A stretch of DNA of 64,000 nucleotides from JAXMHN01 sp964578605 (GCA_964578605.1 CAZODO010000017.1:4566-68565), one strand, 5' to 3'; positions 1-7,645 are shown, counted from the first letter of the stretch. Numbers and translations: made by a program. Notes: generated from the sequence alone by a model not told the origin.

Positions 1-33
1 AGAATGGGGTGAATCAATTCCATGGTTTCCTTT

Positions 34-1866
34 CTATGCCAGTTGCAGCCTCCCTCTGAGCCGCCAGGGATCGCGGCCGCGTTGACCTTGCCAGTGGCTT
101 TGCGCCAGGGTCTCGGCCGTAAAGGCGCCGCCCGCGGATCTCAGCGCGTGCAGGGCAAGCTTGGTGGAATCAAACGTGTCTCCATGCCGGCCGTCCGCGT
201 CTGGCTCGCAAACGAATTGGCCTTTCTCCTTCTTGACCAGTCGCCAGTCCTCGCGGACGTACCGCTCAGGCGGCAGCCAGAGATGATTGTCATCGAGCTC
301 CGCCACCAGCAGGCCGCCGAGGAACTGCTTGCTGGTGATCTTCTCCTCCTGCCCAGGCCGCTCAATCGTCTCGCTTCCGATCACCAGCTCCACTGGCAGA
401 TCGGCTGCAAGCTCCTTGCGCGCGGTCTGCGCGAAGTAGCGCTCGTTGGTGGCGTCAATGCTCAACCGCCTGGCTGGGCCTCCAGCAGGGCGGGCCCGCA
501 CCACCTGCGCGATCCGCCTGGCTCGCTCGAGCGCGACATCCGGATCGGCCGTTTTCCAATGGAAGATGGCCCGGCTGATCAGCTCGACGCCATACTCCTC
601 GAGCACCGTGAAGCTGCTCGGGTTGCTCGTCTCCTTCGTCGTTGTGGCCAGGTCCCACCCCAGCCCGACACGGCCAGCGCCCAGGTGGTCCACTAACCAC
701 CGGAGCGCCTGGTCAAACTCTAGATCGTTCCCGATCTGGAATAGCTGACACTGGCCCACACCACGCCGCTGCGCGGTGTCGATCTGCTGCAGGCCGCAAG
801 CTGAGGTCCCGCCTAGCACAAACTTGCAGCCATAATTGCGGTCCCAAGCATCCTTGTCCGGCGCGCGCCGGCGTGATTCCTCGGGCGTGATCGGTGCGCC
901 GGTATCGTCGTCATAGAGCGGTATGCCATCGGCCGCGGCGTCCCAGGCCGTGATCCGCAGGACCCAGACGCCCAGCTCGCTCCGATACCAGTTGCCCTTA
1001 GGATTGACCGGAAGCTCCGTCCCGATCGGCGGCGCTAAAAGCTCAAAGCTCGGGTGGGAATCGTCCGGCGGTGGGGTGGTAGTATATATACAGCGGAATT
1101 CCGGGTTGGCACTGATGATCGGCATGACCGCCTCGAGCACCGCCCGGAAGTTCGGCACCCGGCCGACTTCATCCAGGATCAGGTCGCCCGTCTCGCCGAC
1201 GGCCGCCGGGGTCAGGGCCACGACCTTTGTCCGGGAGTAGATCGACTGGGAATGATACAGCCTGAACTCGAGCCGGCTGTGCTCGTAAAGGTCGCTCCAA
1301 TCGTCCAGGCTGATCCCCGCCACGCTCTTGCCCTTCTGATCGTCGACCACGTCCAGCTTGGTCGCTGCCGCCGCGGCCTGGCTGGCCATGAGGTTAAAGG
1401 CTTTCTGCAGCGCCTCAGCCTCTTTCCGGACGATCTCACGACCCAGGTCCAACTTCACGGACCCGAACACGACGGAGTGCCCAGCCCGCTTCATCATCTT
1501 CTTAAGCGCGATCCGGGCGGCCGTTGTGGTCTTGCCATACTGCCTGCGAGCCAGGAGCCCGCACACGCGGTGCAGCTCCACTCCGCGCTCGAATTCCCGT
1601 TGGCCCGCGCGGACGCGGACCTTGGGCAAAGAGTTGCCACCATCGCCCCGATTAGCCGGTTGAATCGCCTCAACCCCTGCCGGCTGTGCATCGGAGCTTG
1701 CGACCTGGTGGCCGGCCGTTGTCATGCGCAGGGGCGAAAAGGAGCTGCCGGATGCGCCCCTCGAGCTCTTGCCCGAGTCGCCAGCGCTTTGTGCAGCAGC
1801 CGCGGCCGCCGCAGGGCCGTCCGGCACGGCCGATCGCTTCCTGTTTTTTGTAGAAGCCTTCTTCAC
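34..1866 (-). CDS. Phage terminase large subunit (Mu gp28-like)
   Basis: This is the DNA-packaging motor, which cuts phage DNA and pumps it into the prohead using ATP. After a low-complexity Ala/Ser-rich N-terminus of about 80 residues comes the ATPase domain, with a Walker A-like RRQYGKTT at residues 107-114 and Walker B DLILDEV near 228-234, followed by a TTTPPP coupling-type motif near 263. The C-terminal RNase H-like nuclease shows GLGWDLATTT (Asp405), LSIDATN (Asp471) and HGDTFDS (Asp563/Asp566). At 610 residues it is slightly longer than Mu gp28. The start is GTG, overlapping the TGA of the upstream gp27-like gene, which implies translational coupling. It is the most leftward phage gene in the window. 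Confidence 0.9.
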   Translation of the reverse strand: MKKASTKNRKRSAVPDGPAAAAAAAQSAGDSGKSSRGASGSSFSPLRMTTAGHQVASSDAQPAGVEAIQPANRGDGGNSLPKVRVRAGQREFERGVELHRVCGLLARRQYGKTTTAARIALKKMMKRAGHSVVFGSVKLDLGREIVRKEAEALQKAFNLMASQAAAAATKLDVVDDQKGKSVAGISLDDWSDLYEHSRLEFRLYHSQSIYSRTKVVALTPAAVGETGDLILDEVGRVPNFRAVLEAVMPIISANPEFRCIYTTTPPPDDSHPSFELLAPPIGTELPVNPKGNWYRSELGVWVLRITAWDAAADGIPLYDDDTGAPITPEESRRRAPDKDAWDRNYGCKFVLGGTSACGLQQIDTAQRRGVGQCQLFQIGNDLEFDQALRWLVDHLGAGRVGLGWDLATTTKETSNPSSFTVLEEYGVELISRAIFHWKTADPDVALERARRIAQVVRARPAGGPARRLSIDATNERYFAQTARKELAADLPVELVIGSETIERPGQEEKITSKQFLGGLLVAELDDNHLWLPPERYVREDWRLVKKEKGQFVCEPDADGRHGDTFDSTKLALHALRSAGGAFTAETLAQSHWQGQRGRDPWRLRGRLQLA

Positions 1867-2423
1867 TGCTGCCAGTCCTCCCCGAACATGAGCTGCCCAA
1901 GCCGCTCGATCTTCTCGGCGTTGGACTGGCTGCCGGTGGCGATGGCCTTGGCCTGCTCATCCGCCACCCACTTGATGAAAGTCTCGCAGGTCTCCCGCTG
2001 GTACTTGGCTTGCGCCAGCGCCAGCTCGGCCTGGTCGATCTCCTGGTCCCGCGATTTCAGGACCAGCATGAACAGGCTCTTGACGTCTTTCGGATTCGCG
2101 TGCGGGCTGATCGCAAGCTCGAACGCACGCTGCTTGAGCGCGTCAATCGTGGCCTGGTCGAATCTCCCAGCTTGGGCCGTGGCGGCCTCGGCAAGGGCGT
2201 CCGCCGTCTCCACCGCCTGGCTCCGGCGCCGCAGGTAATGCGGCACACACACCTGGTCCCAGAAAGCTGTGAACGATCCAAGCGGCACCCGGACGCCGAA
2301 CTCTTTCTCGACCAGCTCCCGCGCGTCGGCGTAGCTCATACCGCTCAAGAGCCAGTCCGCCAGCTTGGCCTGGTGCTCTTCGCGCAGGCTCATCAGCTTC
2401 GAATCTGAGCGCGGCTTTCTCAC
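1863..2423 (-). CDS. Mu gp27-like protein (DUF3486 family), putative small terminase
   Basis: This is a 186-residue, mostly helical protein. A putative helix-turn-helix lies near residues 25-60 (LLSGMSYADARELVEKEFG followed by a predicted recognition helix), and long charged helices fill the C-terminal half. In Mu-like phages a DUF3486 protein sits immediately before the large terminase and is thought to be the DNA-recognition (small terminase) subunit; position and length fit that role here. The start is GTG, overlapping the TGA of the preceding 53-codon gene, and its own TGA overlaps the GTG of the terminase. The family assignment rests on remembered similarity and gene order. Confidence 0.75.
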   Translation of the reverse strand: MRKPRSDSKLMSLREEHQAKLADWLLSGMSYADARELVEKEFGVRVPLGSFTAFWDQVCVPHYLRRRSQAVETADALAEAATAQAGRFDQATIDALKQRAFELAISPHANPKDVKSLFMLVLKSRDQEIDQAELALAQAKYQRETCETFIKWVADEQAKAIATGSQSNAEKIERLGQLMFGEDWQQ

Positions 2424-2581
2424 AAGGCGGGGCCTTGACCCTGATATTGGTTATGGCTTCGTCGCATGCGGCGCTTGGCTGTGGTCTTTGGCCTGGACGG
2501 CTTTGGCTCAGGCGGACGCAGTCCCAGGAGCCCATTACGGAACCCCCACGCCACAGGTTTCTTGGCTTTCTCCGGCGTCAT
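2420..2581 (-). CDS. Small basic protein in late phage operon
   Basis: This 53-codon gene has 4-nt overlaps at both ends: its ATG overlaps the TGA of the preceding 87-residue gene, and its TGA overlaps the GTG of the gp27-like gene. That tight packing is the main reason to believe it. The product is rich in Lys, Arg and Pro (RPPEPKPSRPKTTAKRR) with no recognisable domain. The frame stays open further upstream, but those earlier codons would overlap the 87-residue gene entirely. Function unknown. Confidence 0.5.
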   Translation of the reverse strand: MTPEKAKKPVAWGFRNGLLGLRPPEPKPSRPKTTAKRRMRRSHNQYQGQGPAL

Positions 2582-2841
2582 GCTTCGGCGAACGCGGCTT
2601 TGCCTTTGTCGGTGAGCTTCCACTTCACTGGTCCCCCCAGGGCTGGCCGGATCCCGGCGACGTGCCCTATGGCCTCCTGGTGCCGGAGCGCCTCTTGGAA
2701 TTCGCTCTCCAGCAGCACAGGCCGGACGGTCAGGCGGCACTGGTTGAGCAGCGCGTCTTCCGGGAGCAGGAACCCCTGGCAATCGCTCAGGACCCTGAGG
2801 ATCTCCACCGTGACGACCATCTGTCGGCGATTGGGTGTCAT
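2578..2841 (-). CDS. Small winged-helix-like phage protein (gp26 position)
   Basis: This 87-residue protein has the helical pattern of a winged helix: VEILRVLSDCQGFLLPED, a second helix around ESEFQEALRHQEAIGHVAG, then a strand/wing VKWKLTDKGKAAF, with the LTDKGK turn typical of such folds. It sits between the gp25-like and gp27-like genes, the position of gp26 in phage Mu, although no homology to Mu gp26 is claimed. Its ATG overlaps the TGA of the gp25-like gene and its TGA overlaps the next ATG. A DNA-binding or packaging-accessory role is inference. Confidence 0.65.
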   Translation of the reverse strand: MTPNRRQMVVTVEILRVLSDCQGFLLPEDALLNQCRLTVRPVLLESEFQEALRHQEAIGHVAGIRPALGGPVKWKLTDKGKAAFAEA

Positions 2842-3179
2842 CGTTTGATCCTTTCGAGCTGCCCCTCGAGCCGCGACACAGCCGAGAGGACATCGTTGAC
2901 TCGGTTATGCAACGCCACAGCCCGCTGCTCATCCGCTTCCAGGATGTCCTCCTTATCCGCCTTGGCTTCCCGTCGCATCATCTCCATCGAATCCCCCAGA
3001 CGCCGCACATCCTGCCGGACCGTCTCGACTTCCGCCTTGGTGGCGTAGGTGTCGGCAAAGCTGATCTCCCGCTTCTGCGTCCGGTTGCCGCGCGTAAGGG
3101 TTACGAACGCCACTGCAAGGTTGCTGAGCGTGAGCAACGTCAGGACTACCGTCCACGCAATGCTCGGGTCGGGGGTCAT
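2838..3179 (-). CDS. DUF2730-like membrane/coiled-coil phage protein (Mu gp25-like)
   Basis: This 113-residue protein has one N-terminal membrane segment (about residues 8-28, AWTVVLTLLTLSNLAVAFVT) followed by a long heptad-rich coiled coil (residues 50-110, with VRQDVRRLGDSMEMMRREAK). This layout, and its place two genes before the gp27-like gene, match the DUF2730 family of Mu-like phages. Function of the family is not established; a structural or spanin-like role is possible. Its TGA overlaps the ATG of the next gene, continuing the translationally coupled late operon. Confidence 0.65.
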   Translation of the reverse strand: MTPDPSIAWTVVLTLLTLSNLAVAFVTLTRGNRTQKREISFADTYATKAEVETVRQDVRRLGDSMEMMRREAKADKEDILEADEQRAVALHNRVNDVLSAVSRLEGQLERIKR

Positions 3180-3187
3180 AGGGGGCG

Positions 3188-3433
3188 TTACTTACGCGGC
3201 GCGATCCTTTGAAGTCGGCTGAAGGCCAGGTTGGCCTGCTTTGGCGTGTAGGCCGCAACACCAAGGGTCCCGAAGAAAGCGCCCAATCCCGCGTAGAATA
3301 CGTCCGTATCGGACATGCTCTCATTGCCCAGCGCCTGCACGAAATTCAGGGCCATCGCTTTGGCCTGCTCTTCGTTCAACGCTGTCAGGTCGCCTGCCAC
3401 CGATGTTGAGTTCGTTCCGTTCGATGCGTTCAT
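3188..3433 (-). CDS. Hypothetical late phage protein, 81 aa
   Basis: This small protein has a Ser/Thr/Asn-rich N-terminus, a helix (LNEEQAKAMALNFVQALGNE), a short hydrophobic Gly/Ala segment (YAGLGAFFGTLGVAAY) and a basic C-terminus. It lies 13 bp after the holin-like gene and 8 bp before the gp25-like gene. The hydrophobic stretch could mark a small membrane-associated or lysis-accessory protein, but no family was recognised. Confidence 0.55.
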   Translation of the reverse strand: MNASNGTNSTSVAGDLTALNEEQAKAMALNFVQALGNESMSDTDVFYAGLGAFFGTLGVAAYTPKQANLAFSRLQRIAPRK

Positions 3434-3446
3434 AGATTCCTTGTGG

Positions 3447-4121
3447 TTATGGGACGCTGATCTTTTCCAGCATCCGGTTGATTTCCCGCAGGGCTTCGAC
3501 GGCGTTCGTCGCGCCGTGCTGGTTCACGCCCTCGCTCCCAAACGACTGCGTCTTGTCGGTCTGGAGCGCCTTGAGACGCGCGAGGCTCTGGGAAGACGAG
3601 AAGAGCGCGATGCCCTTGAGGTCCGTGGTGATCGACCGTTCGATGGTCGTCCCGTCGATTTTGATTTCTTTGGAGGTGTCATGCAGTGCGGCCGAAAATC
3701 GCGCGCATCCTGTCAGCCCCAGGCTCAGCCCAGCCGCCAGCAGGAGGACATAAATGGGTTCGCCAAGCTTCTTGACCTGGTCAACGGCCTCGCGCAGGGC
3801 CACGCCAGCGGCCCCAAGGACCATCCCTGTGAGCGTGTCCGCGTCGGTCATGCCGGCGTAATTGAGCACGATCTGCAAAGCTGCACCGATCAGCGGCGCC
3901 GCCACGGGCAAAGCCACGCGCGGTATTTTCGGGATCAGCTGTTTGAACGCCGCGATCAAGATCGGCGTGGTGATGGGGATCAAGAGTGCAGCCCAGCCCA
4001 TCGCTGTCGTGACCGGGGCCTCCGGAGCCACAGGCGAATCGCCCGGCACCGCGCCCAGCAACCAGGCCATCGACATCGCCATCCCGGACGTCAGCAGGAA
4101 AAGAGGCCGGAAGATTTTCAT
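3447..4121 (-). CDS. Phage membrane protein: holin-like N-terminus joined to a lipobox-containing C-terminus
   Basis: The chosen start (MKIFRPLFLL) gives an N-terminal hydrophobic segment; the frame extends further upstream but without membrane-protein character. About residues 1-145 contain several hydrophobic helices (AMGWAALLIPITTPILIAAF; VALPVAAPLIGAALQIVLNY), as in phage holin-type membrane proteins. Near residue 155 there is a second signal-like stretch ending in LTGC, followed by a soluble C-terminus (TSKEIKIDGTTIERSITTDLKG). The LTGC looks like a lipobox in mid-protein, so this may be two lysis proteins fused in one frame, or one multi-pass protein with a chance match. A lysis role is inferred from its place upstream of gp25. 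Confidence 0.5.
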   Translation of the reverse strand: MKIFRPLFLLTSGMAMSMAWLLGAVPGDSPVAPEAPVTTAMGWAALLIPITTPILIAAFKQLIPKIPRVALPVAAPLIGAALQIVLNYAGMTDADTLTGMVLGAAGVALREAVDQVKKLGEPIYVLLLAAGLSLGLTGCARFSAALHDTSKEIKIDGTTIERSITTDLKGIALFSSSQSLARLKALQTDKTQSFGSEGVNQHGATNAVEALREINRMLEKISVP

Positions 4122-4321
4122 ACCCGGAAAAGAAATGGCAGCGCGCAGGCGAAAGGAGTCCGTGGGTGGAAACCACGGAGAGGAAACCCCCTGCGCGCCG
4201 CCGAAATTGCGTGAGCTTGTGGCTGCCTTTCGTTTCATCCGGGCGGCAGCCTAGAGGATGCCCGGATCAATGTATTGCCGACCGCAGGGAAAGGGCGGGG
4301 TGCTATGCTGAAGGATTTTAG

Positions 4322-4804
4322 CTAGAGCCGACGTAGTTCATTAATAAGAGCGTTAATGCGGCCTGCCACGATGAACAAGCCTCCAAGTAGCCCTAGCGAT
4401 GTCCACGCGATCCCGCCGAACAGCCTGTCGTTGAGGAGCCCGGTGTTATAAACATCCTCGATCGTAGTCGGCCTCGACCAAGCGTAGCCAATACCAAAAG
4501 TCGCAAGAATGATCAGAAATCCTCCAATCGCGCCTAAGGAGTCAAACAACCATGATCCTCTCCGATCATGAATAATCTCCACTGGGAGTGGCGATGGCTT
4601 CGGTTCAGGTGGGAGTGGCGCTGGCTTCGGGTCCGGTTGATGAAGTACTGTCTGTGGCGGCTGTGGGACGGAGTAGAGCACCGTTTCCATCCCGCAGTGT
4701 GGACAAACCGTTGTCTCTCCAGAGCGGGACCGCTGGAAACTTATCTCCTCGTTACAGACGTTACACCGGCAGCGCGCATCAATGAGTATGCCTTCCGAGT
4801 TCAT
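4322..4804 (-). CDS. Zinc-ribbon membrane protein with Pro-rich linker
   Basis: This 160-residue protein begins with two CxxC pairs (CRCNVC near residue 12 and CPHC near 35) forming a zinc ribbon. It continues with a Pro/Lys/Glu linker made of a repeated PxPLPxEPKP unit, and ends with two membrane segments (SLGAIGGFLIILATFGIGYA; IAWTSLGLLGGLFIVAG). It reads as a host-like accessory (moron) gene next to the repressor, with a visibly lower GC content than the late genes. No function is recognised. Confidence 0.65.
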   Translation of the reverse strand: MNSEGILIDARCRCNVCNEEISFQRSRSGETTVCPHCGMETVLYSVPQPPQTVLHQPDPKPAPLPPEPKPSPLPVEIIHDRRGSWLFDSLGAIGGFLIILATFGIGYAWSRPTTIEDVYNTGLLNDRLFGGIAWTSLGLLGGLFIVAGRINALINELRRL

Positions 4805-4840
4805 GGTTCAACGGCCAAAAAAGCTTGGCAAAAAGGTTGC

Positions 4841-4855
4841 TTTTTTTTTTTTTTT
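4841..4855. repeat. Homopolymer run of 15 T
   Basis: Fifteen consecutive T residues lie about 36 bp upstream of the zinc-ribbon gene start, in otherwise GC-rich DNA. It may be a phase-variable tract in that gene's upstream region or an assembly-sensitive site. Confidence 0.85.
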
Positions 4856-4900
4856 CCACTGAAGAATGCTTGGTCGAACCCAGCGTTTGAGGAAAGAGAG

Positions 4901-5098
4901 ATGAGTCCAGCACCTGCGAGTGAAACCCTTACCTTTGATCCGATTTTGTTTTCCCACGTCGCTTCATGGCCTGTTGAGAAGAAGCTAGAATTGGCTCGCC
5001 AGATGGAGATCTGGGCAAAGCAACTTCGCCAGGCTTGTGCTCTTTCGGTAGAAGGTCATCAAGAAGATCATTCTTCGCGGCAGCTGAGAGCGAATTAG
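4901..5098 (+). CDS. Possible small helical protein, antisense to repressor 3' end
   Basis: A 65-codon frame starts with ATG just after AGGAAAGAGAG, a plausible ribosome-binding site. It encodes a charged helix (VASWPVEKKLELARQMEIWAKQL) that looks protein-like rather than random. It overlaps the last 170 bp of the repressor gene on the other strand, where the repressor tail is low-complexity. Either frame could be a shadow in this overlap; comparison with related prophages would decide. Confidence 0.35.
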   Translation: MSPAPASETLTFDPILFSHVASWPVEKKLELARQMEIWAKQLRQACALSVEGHQEDHSSRQLRAN

Positions 5099-5456
5099 TA
5101 TCTGGGTTTTCTGCCTTGGGGATGAAGCCGAGAATTCGGCGGATTCCCTGAATCACTGGAACCTTGACCTGCGGATTCAGTTGCCGCACTTCGTTCAGGA
5201 GCTTTTCCTCTTCGGACACTCTCTTCGTCTTAGGTGGCTCCTCTCTCTTTCCGGTAATTGGGTTCGTGTCATTTAGGAGCGACTTCAATGCAAGCAGCGT
5301 CTGCAATGGCACGTTCGCCTTGCCGGTATCATAACGGCTGATCGTCGATTGCTTTATCGCAAGCCGGTCCGCTGTCTCCGTCTGAGTCCAGCCAGATCGT
5401 GATCGTAAACGAATGAACTCGGCGTTCAAGGGATTCATAGGCGCATTAAATTTCAC
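4929..5456 (-). CDS. Prophage repressor, XRE-family helix-turn-helix
   Basis: Residues about 12-60 form an XRE/Cro-C1 helix-turn-helix (RSRSGWTQTETADRLAIKQS, then TISRYDTGKANVP). The rest is a charged C-terminal region without a LexA-type peptidase signature, so control by RecA-stimulated self-cleavage is not indicated. GTG at 5456 is preceded by GGAAAG five bases upstream; an ATG six codons later (5438) is an alternative start. It is divergent from the Cro-like gene, and three 15-bp operators lie between them. It probably maintains lysogeny by repressing the rightward early operon and controlling its own promoter. GC content is lower than in neighbouring phage genes. Confidence 0.8.
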   Translation of the reverse strand: MKFNAPMNPLNAEFIRLRSRSGWTQTETADRLAIKQSTISRYDTGKANVPLQTLLALKSLLNDTNPITGKREEPPKTKRVSEEEKLLNEVRQLNPQVKVPVIQGIRRILGFIPKAENPDTNSLSAAAKNDLLDDLLPKEHKPGEVALPRSPSGEPILASSQQAMKRRGKTKSDQR

Positions 5457-5472
5457 ATCTACTTTCCGTAGC

Positions 5473-5553
5473 TATACCTGACGCATAACCCCGTCAATCT
5501 TGAAAAATTATACCGCACGCATATTCGTTGTTGACATGTATGCGCTACGCATA
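5473..5553. promoter_or_regulatory. Three-operator array of the lysogeny switch
   Basis: Three 15-bp sites share the form TAT(A/G)C(C/G)-NNN-CGCATA: TATACC-TGA-CGCATA at 5473-5487, TATACC-GCA-CGCATA at 5509-5523, and the perfectly symmetric TATGCG-CTA-CGCATA at 5539-5553. Start-to-start spacings are 36 and 30 bp, close to whole helical turns. The middle site overlaps a leftward TATAAT and the right site follows a rightward TTGACA. This is the expected layout for repressor/Cro binding; which protein binds which site is inference. Confidence 0.7.
5507..5534 (-). promoter_or_regulatory. Putative leftward (repressor) promoter
   Basis: On the minus strand there is a perfect TATAAT at 5507-5512 with a weak -35-like TCAACA at 5529-5534 (16-bp spacer). 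The -10 overlaps the middle operator, so occupancy there should shut off repressor transcription. Confidence 0.5.
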
Positions 5554-5560
5554 GTAGCTA
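5531..5560 (+). promoter_or_regulatory. Putative rightward (early) promoter
   Basis: TTGACA at 5531-5536 is a clear -35 box. The -10 is poor (TAGTAG or TAGCTA around 5552-5560). The symmetric operator at 5539-5553 fills the spacer, so a bound repressor would block RNA polymerase. The first gene starts at 5573 after GGGAG. Confidence 0.45.
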
Positions 5561-5572
5561 TTTGGGAGAACC

Positions 5573-5761
5573 ATGAAGCTCACGACGGCGACTTTCCGAA
5601 AAATCTGCGGCCTTAACGGGCTCACGGTCGCAGAACCGTGTGATCGTATCGACCGCCACAAGACCACCGTCTATCGGGCCCTGAAGAATCCTCAGCGGTT
5701 CCACCCCACCCTTGACCTGATCAATGATGCCCTACCAATCCGACAGACCTATGCAAAGTGA
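5573..5761 (+). CDS. Small Cro-like helix-turn-helix protein
   Basis: This 62-residue protein is the first gene of the rightward operon and is preceded by GGGAG. The sequence TFRKICGLNGLTVAEPCDRI followed by DRHKTTVYRALKNPQRFHP reads as two helices of a helix-turn-helix plus a third. Position opposite the repressor and size match Cro or Mu Ner, which turn down early and repressor transcription during lytic growth. The exact binding target is not shown by sequence alone. Its TGA overlaps the start of the next gene. Confidence 0.65.
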   Translation: MKLTTATFRKICGLNGLTVAEPCDRIDRHKTTVYRALKNPQRFHPTLDLINDALPIRQTYAK

Positions 5762-5990
5762 TCGTCGCACCGAAGCATTCGACCGTATCGCCGCTCGCGA
5801 ACTTAAGACGCTTCCTGAGGACTACAGTGAGCGAAAGCAGGTATTGGATGATTTGATCCACCTGATGCCGAACGATCATCGCATGGCCAGCGAACTCCGT
5901 GATCTGGTCTCGCTGCTTTACCAGCATGACCTACTCCAGCGCGAACTGCCGCTCAGGTTCGTGCAAGAGCGCAAAAGCCCCCAAGCCTGA
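5751..5990 (+). CDS. Hypothetical early phage protein, 79 aa
   Basis: The start at 5751 (MQSDRRTEAF) overlaps the end of the Cro-like gene; an earlier in-frame ATG at 5724 would overlap that gene further. The protein is mostly helical and charged, with a Leu-rich C-terminal half (ELRDLVSLLYQHDLLQRELP). No family recognised. Position just after the switch suggests an accessory regulator or a helper of early functions. Confidence 0.55.
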   Translation: MQSDRRTEAFDRIAARELKTLPEDYSERKQVLDDLIHLMPNDHRMASELRDLVSLLYQHDLLQRELPLRFVQERKSPQA

Positions 5991-5994
5991 TCCC

Positions 5995-6228
5995 ATGACC
6001 CCCAATCACCCCGATCTTCATCCCCGGTTCAAGACAGCCTTTGGGAACGACTGTTCTGAGGAGCTGCGTTCCGGGCATCTCGCGGCGTTTTCCGGCCTTT
6101 GCCGATTCCAGGACCGGACATGGGGAATCACTGTGTGGGCTCGGGATATCCAGGATGCCAAGGCATGGTGCAAATACCACGGGCTCACATTCGACGGCCG
6201 CATCATCGGCACCGTGCCATGGGATTAG
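5995..6228 (+). CDS. Hypothetical early phage protein, 77 aa
   Basis: The ATG at 5995 follows the previous stop by a few bases. The protein carries WGITVWARDIQDAKAWCKYH and GLTFDGRIIGTVP, which read as a small alpha/beta domain with the pattern of a single compact fold. It begins with a phage-typical Pro-rich stretch. It ends two bases before the next gene. Function unknown. Confidence 0.55.
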   Translation: MTPNHPDLHPRFKTAFGNDCSEELRSGHLAAFSGLCRFQDRTWGITVWARDIQDAKAWCKYHGLTFDGRIIGTVPWD

Positions 6229-6229
6229 C

Positions 6230-6691
6230 ATGACCTCCTGCCCCCTCCAGCTCAACCTCAATATCCAGCTGCCGGTCAGCCGTCCGTTGGTTCCGATCGA
6301 GGCGGCCATGGTGATGCTGGACCGGGACGAGGACCAGGTGCTTTGCCTGATCGAGGCTGGCGGGCTCACCTACGCCTGGGACATCCGATCCCAAAATGCC
6401 GAGCGGCGCGAGGTCCGGATCTGGCGTGATTGCCTGCTGGCGAGTATCAACGGTAGCCCGCAGCCCGAGCACCCCGAGGATACCGTCCTTAACTCCCTCG
6501 TGCCGCACACCGCGGAGATCCGGTCGACCCAGCTCCGCCGCATCTTCACCGCCAGCCAGGGGCACATCCAGAACCTGATCAACCAGGGCCTGCTCCACGG
6601 GCTCAACGAAGCCTGCACCGGCCCGAACGGTTACGTGCGCGTGCAGCGCGCGTCCGTCGTCAATTTCCTCCGCAACCGGAGGATTATCTAA
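6230..6691 (+). CDS. Early phage protein with C-terminal helix-turn-helix
   Basis: The start at 6230 lies directly after the previous stop. About the first 90 residues form a strand-rich domain (VMLDRDEDQVLCLIEAGGLT; YAWDIRSQNAERREVRIWRD). The last 60 residues look like an excisionase/MerR-type helix-turn-helix: STQLRRIFTASQGHIQNLIN, then a wing and RASVVNFLRNRRI. It probably binds DNA, either as an early regulator or as an accessory factor for the ParB-like protein and transposase that follow. No closer family recognised. Confidence 0.6.
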   Translation: MTSCPLQLNLNIQLPVSRPLVPIEAAMVMLDRDEDQVLCLIEAGGLTYAWDIRSQNAERREVRIWRDCLLASINGSPQPEHPEDTVLNSLVPHTAEIRSTQLRRIFTASQGHIQNLINQGLLHGLNEACTGPNGYVRVQRASVVNFLRNRRII

Positions 6692-6703
6692 CCGAGGAAA
6701 CCA

Positions 6704-7645
6704 ATGCAAAAGAGCACCTATATCGACCCCAAGAAACTTGCCGAACACGAACTGCTCAAGCGCCTGCCGCCCCTGGCTCCCGATGACCCCGACGTGATGA
6801 AGATCGCCGAGAGCATCTCCAGCCTCGGGAGAATCACTGACCCGCTCAAGATTACCGAAGACGGCCGAATCGTCGACGGCCGTCGGCGCCGCGCCGCGGC
6901 AATGCGGCTGAAGATGGCAGAGGTCCCTGTTGTTTATGTCCCCGACACGGAGGCCCCCTTCCTGGTCGTCAGCAGCCTCGAGCACCGGGCCCACTTCACC
7001 AAGAGCCAGCGCGCATACCTGGTTGCGCCATTCCTCCAGGAGGCGTTCGACTATGCTCGAGAGCGCAAGATTGCCTCTCTCAAACAAGGAGATTCTCCCG
7101 TGGCGAACGCAGTTCGTATGGGTATCAAAAGGGTGGATGAATGGGCTGAGGGGATGGGTCTCACTGTCCGTCTTCTTCAACAGGCGCAAGAACTTAGGAA
7201 GTTCTTTGAAGACCACACCCCGCGCACCATCACCGACACCGACGACGTAACCGAAGAAGGCGTCTCATTCCAGGAATTCTTCGAACCTCGCATCCTGCGC
7301 GAGGAGAAACCCTACGGTCTCGGGGCGGCGCTGGCCGGCATCAAAGCCAAGCTCGCAATGGAAGCTTCAACCGCTCGCGGCCGACCCCACACCGGAGGCA
7401 AGCCGAAGGCAGTCGAGCAGCAGCTCAAGCTTTTCGGCCGCCTGATCACCGACGAACTCACCCGCTGGGAGTACTGGCAAGCCTGGGATGAGGAGACCCG
7501 TGCCGAGCATTGGCAAGCCGTGCGGGAGCGCATCGCAGATGTTCCCAAGACCCAGGCCGATCTCATGAGCCAGTATCACGCCAAGCTCGCGGGCGAATTC
7601 CGGCGCGCGGCCAAGGCACAGGAGAATCAATATGCTAACACATGA
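6704..7645 (+). CDS. ParB/Srx-domain protein
   Basis: The N-terminal domain has the ParB-like core: ISSLGRITDPLKITEDGRIV followed by DGRRRRAAAMRLK (residues 39-70). The strand-Asp-Gly-Arg-Arg turn matches the nucleotide/phosphate-binding box of ParB, usually written GxxRxxA. The remainder is helical and includes a helix-turn-helix-like middle part (GDSPVANAVRMGIKRVDEWA). In Mu-like phages of several phyla a ParB-like protein precedes the transposase; proposed roles are DNA binding or nuclease activity. No ParA partner is visible. It overlaps the transposase start by 14 bp. Confidence 0.75.
   Translation: MQKSTYIDPKKLAEHELLKRLPPLAPDDPDVMKIAESISSLGRITDPLKITEDGRIVDGRRRRAAAMRLKMAEVPVVYVPDTEAPFLVVSSLEHRAHFTKSQRAYLVAPFLQEAFDYARERKIASLKQGDSPVANAVRMGIKRVDEWAEGMGLTVRLLQQAQELRKFFEDHTPRTITDTDDVTEEGVSFQEFFEPRILREEKPYGLGAALAGIKAKLAMEASTARGRPHTGGKPKAVEQQLKLFGRLITDELTRWEYWQAWDEETRAEHWQAVRERIADVPKTQADLMSQYHAKLAGEFRRAAKAQENQYANT

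Noticed and set aside
1054..4214. Long plus-strand frames across the late phage genes
   Set aside because: The opposite strand has the terminase ATPase motifs and a chain of stop/start overlaps; the plus-strand frames have no such features.
6203..7216. 337-codon minus-strand frame across the ParB-like gene
   Set aside because: It conflicts with two well-formed plus-strand genes and has no ribosome-binding site or domain.
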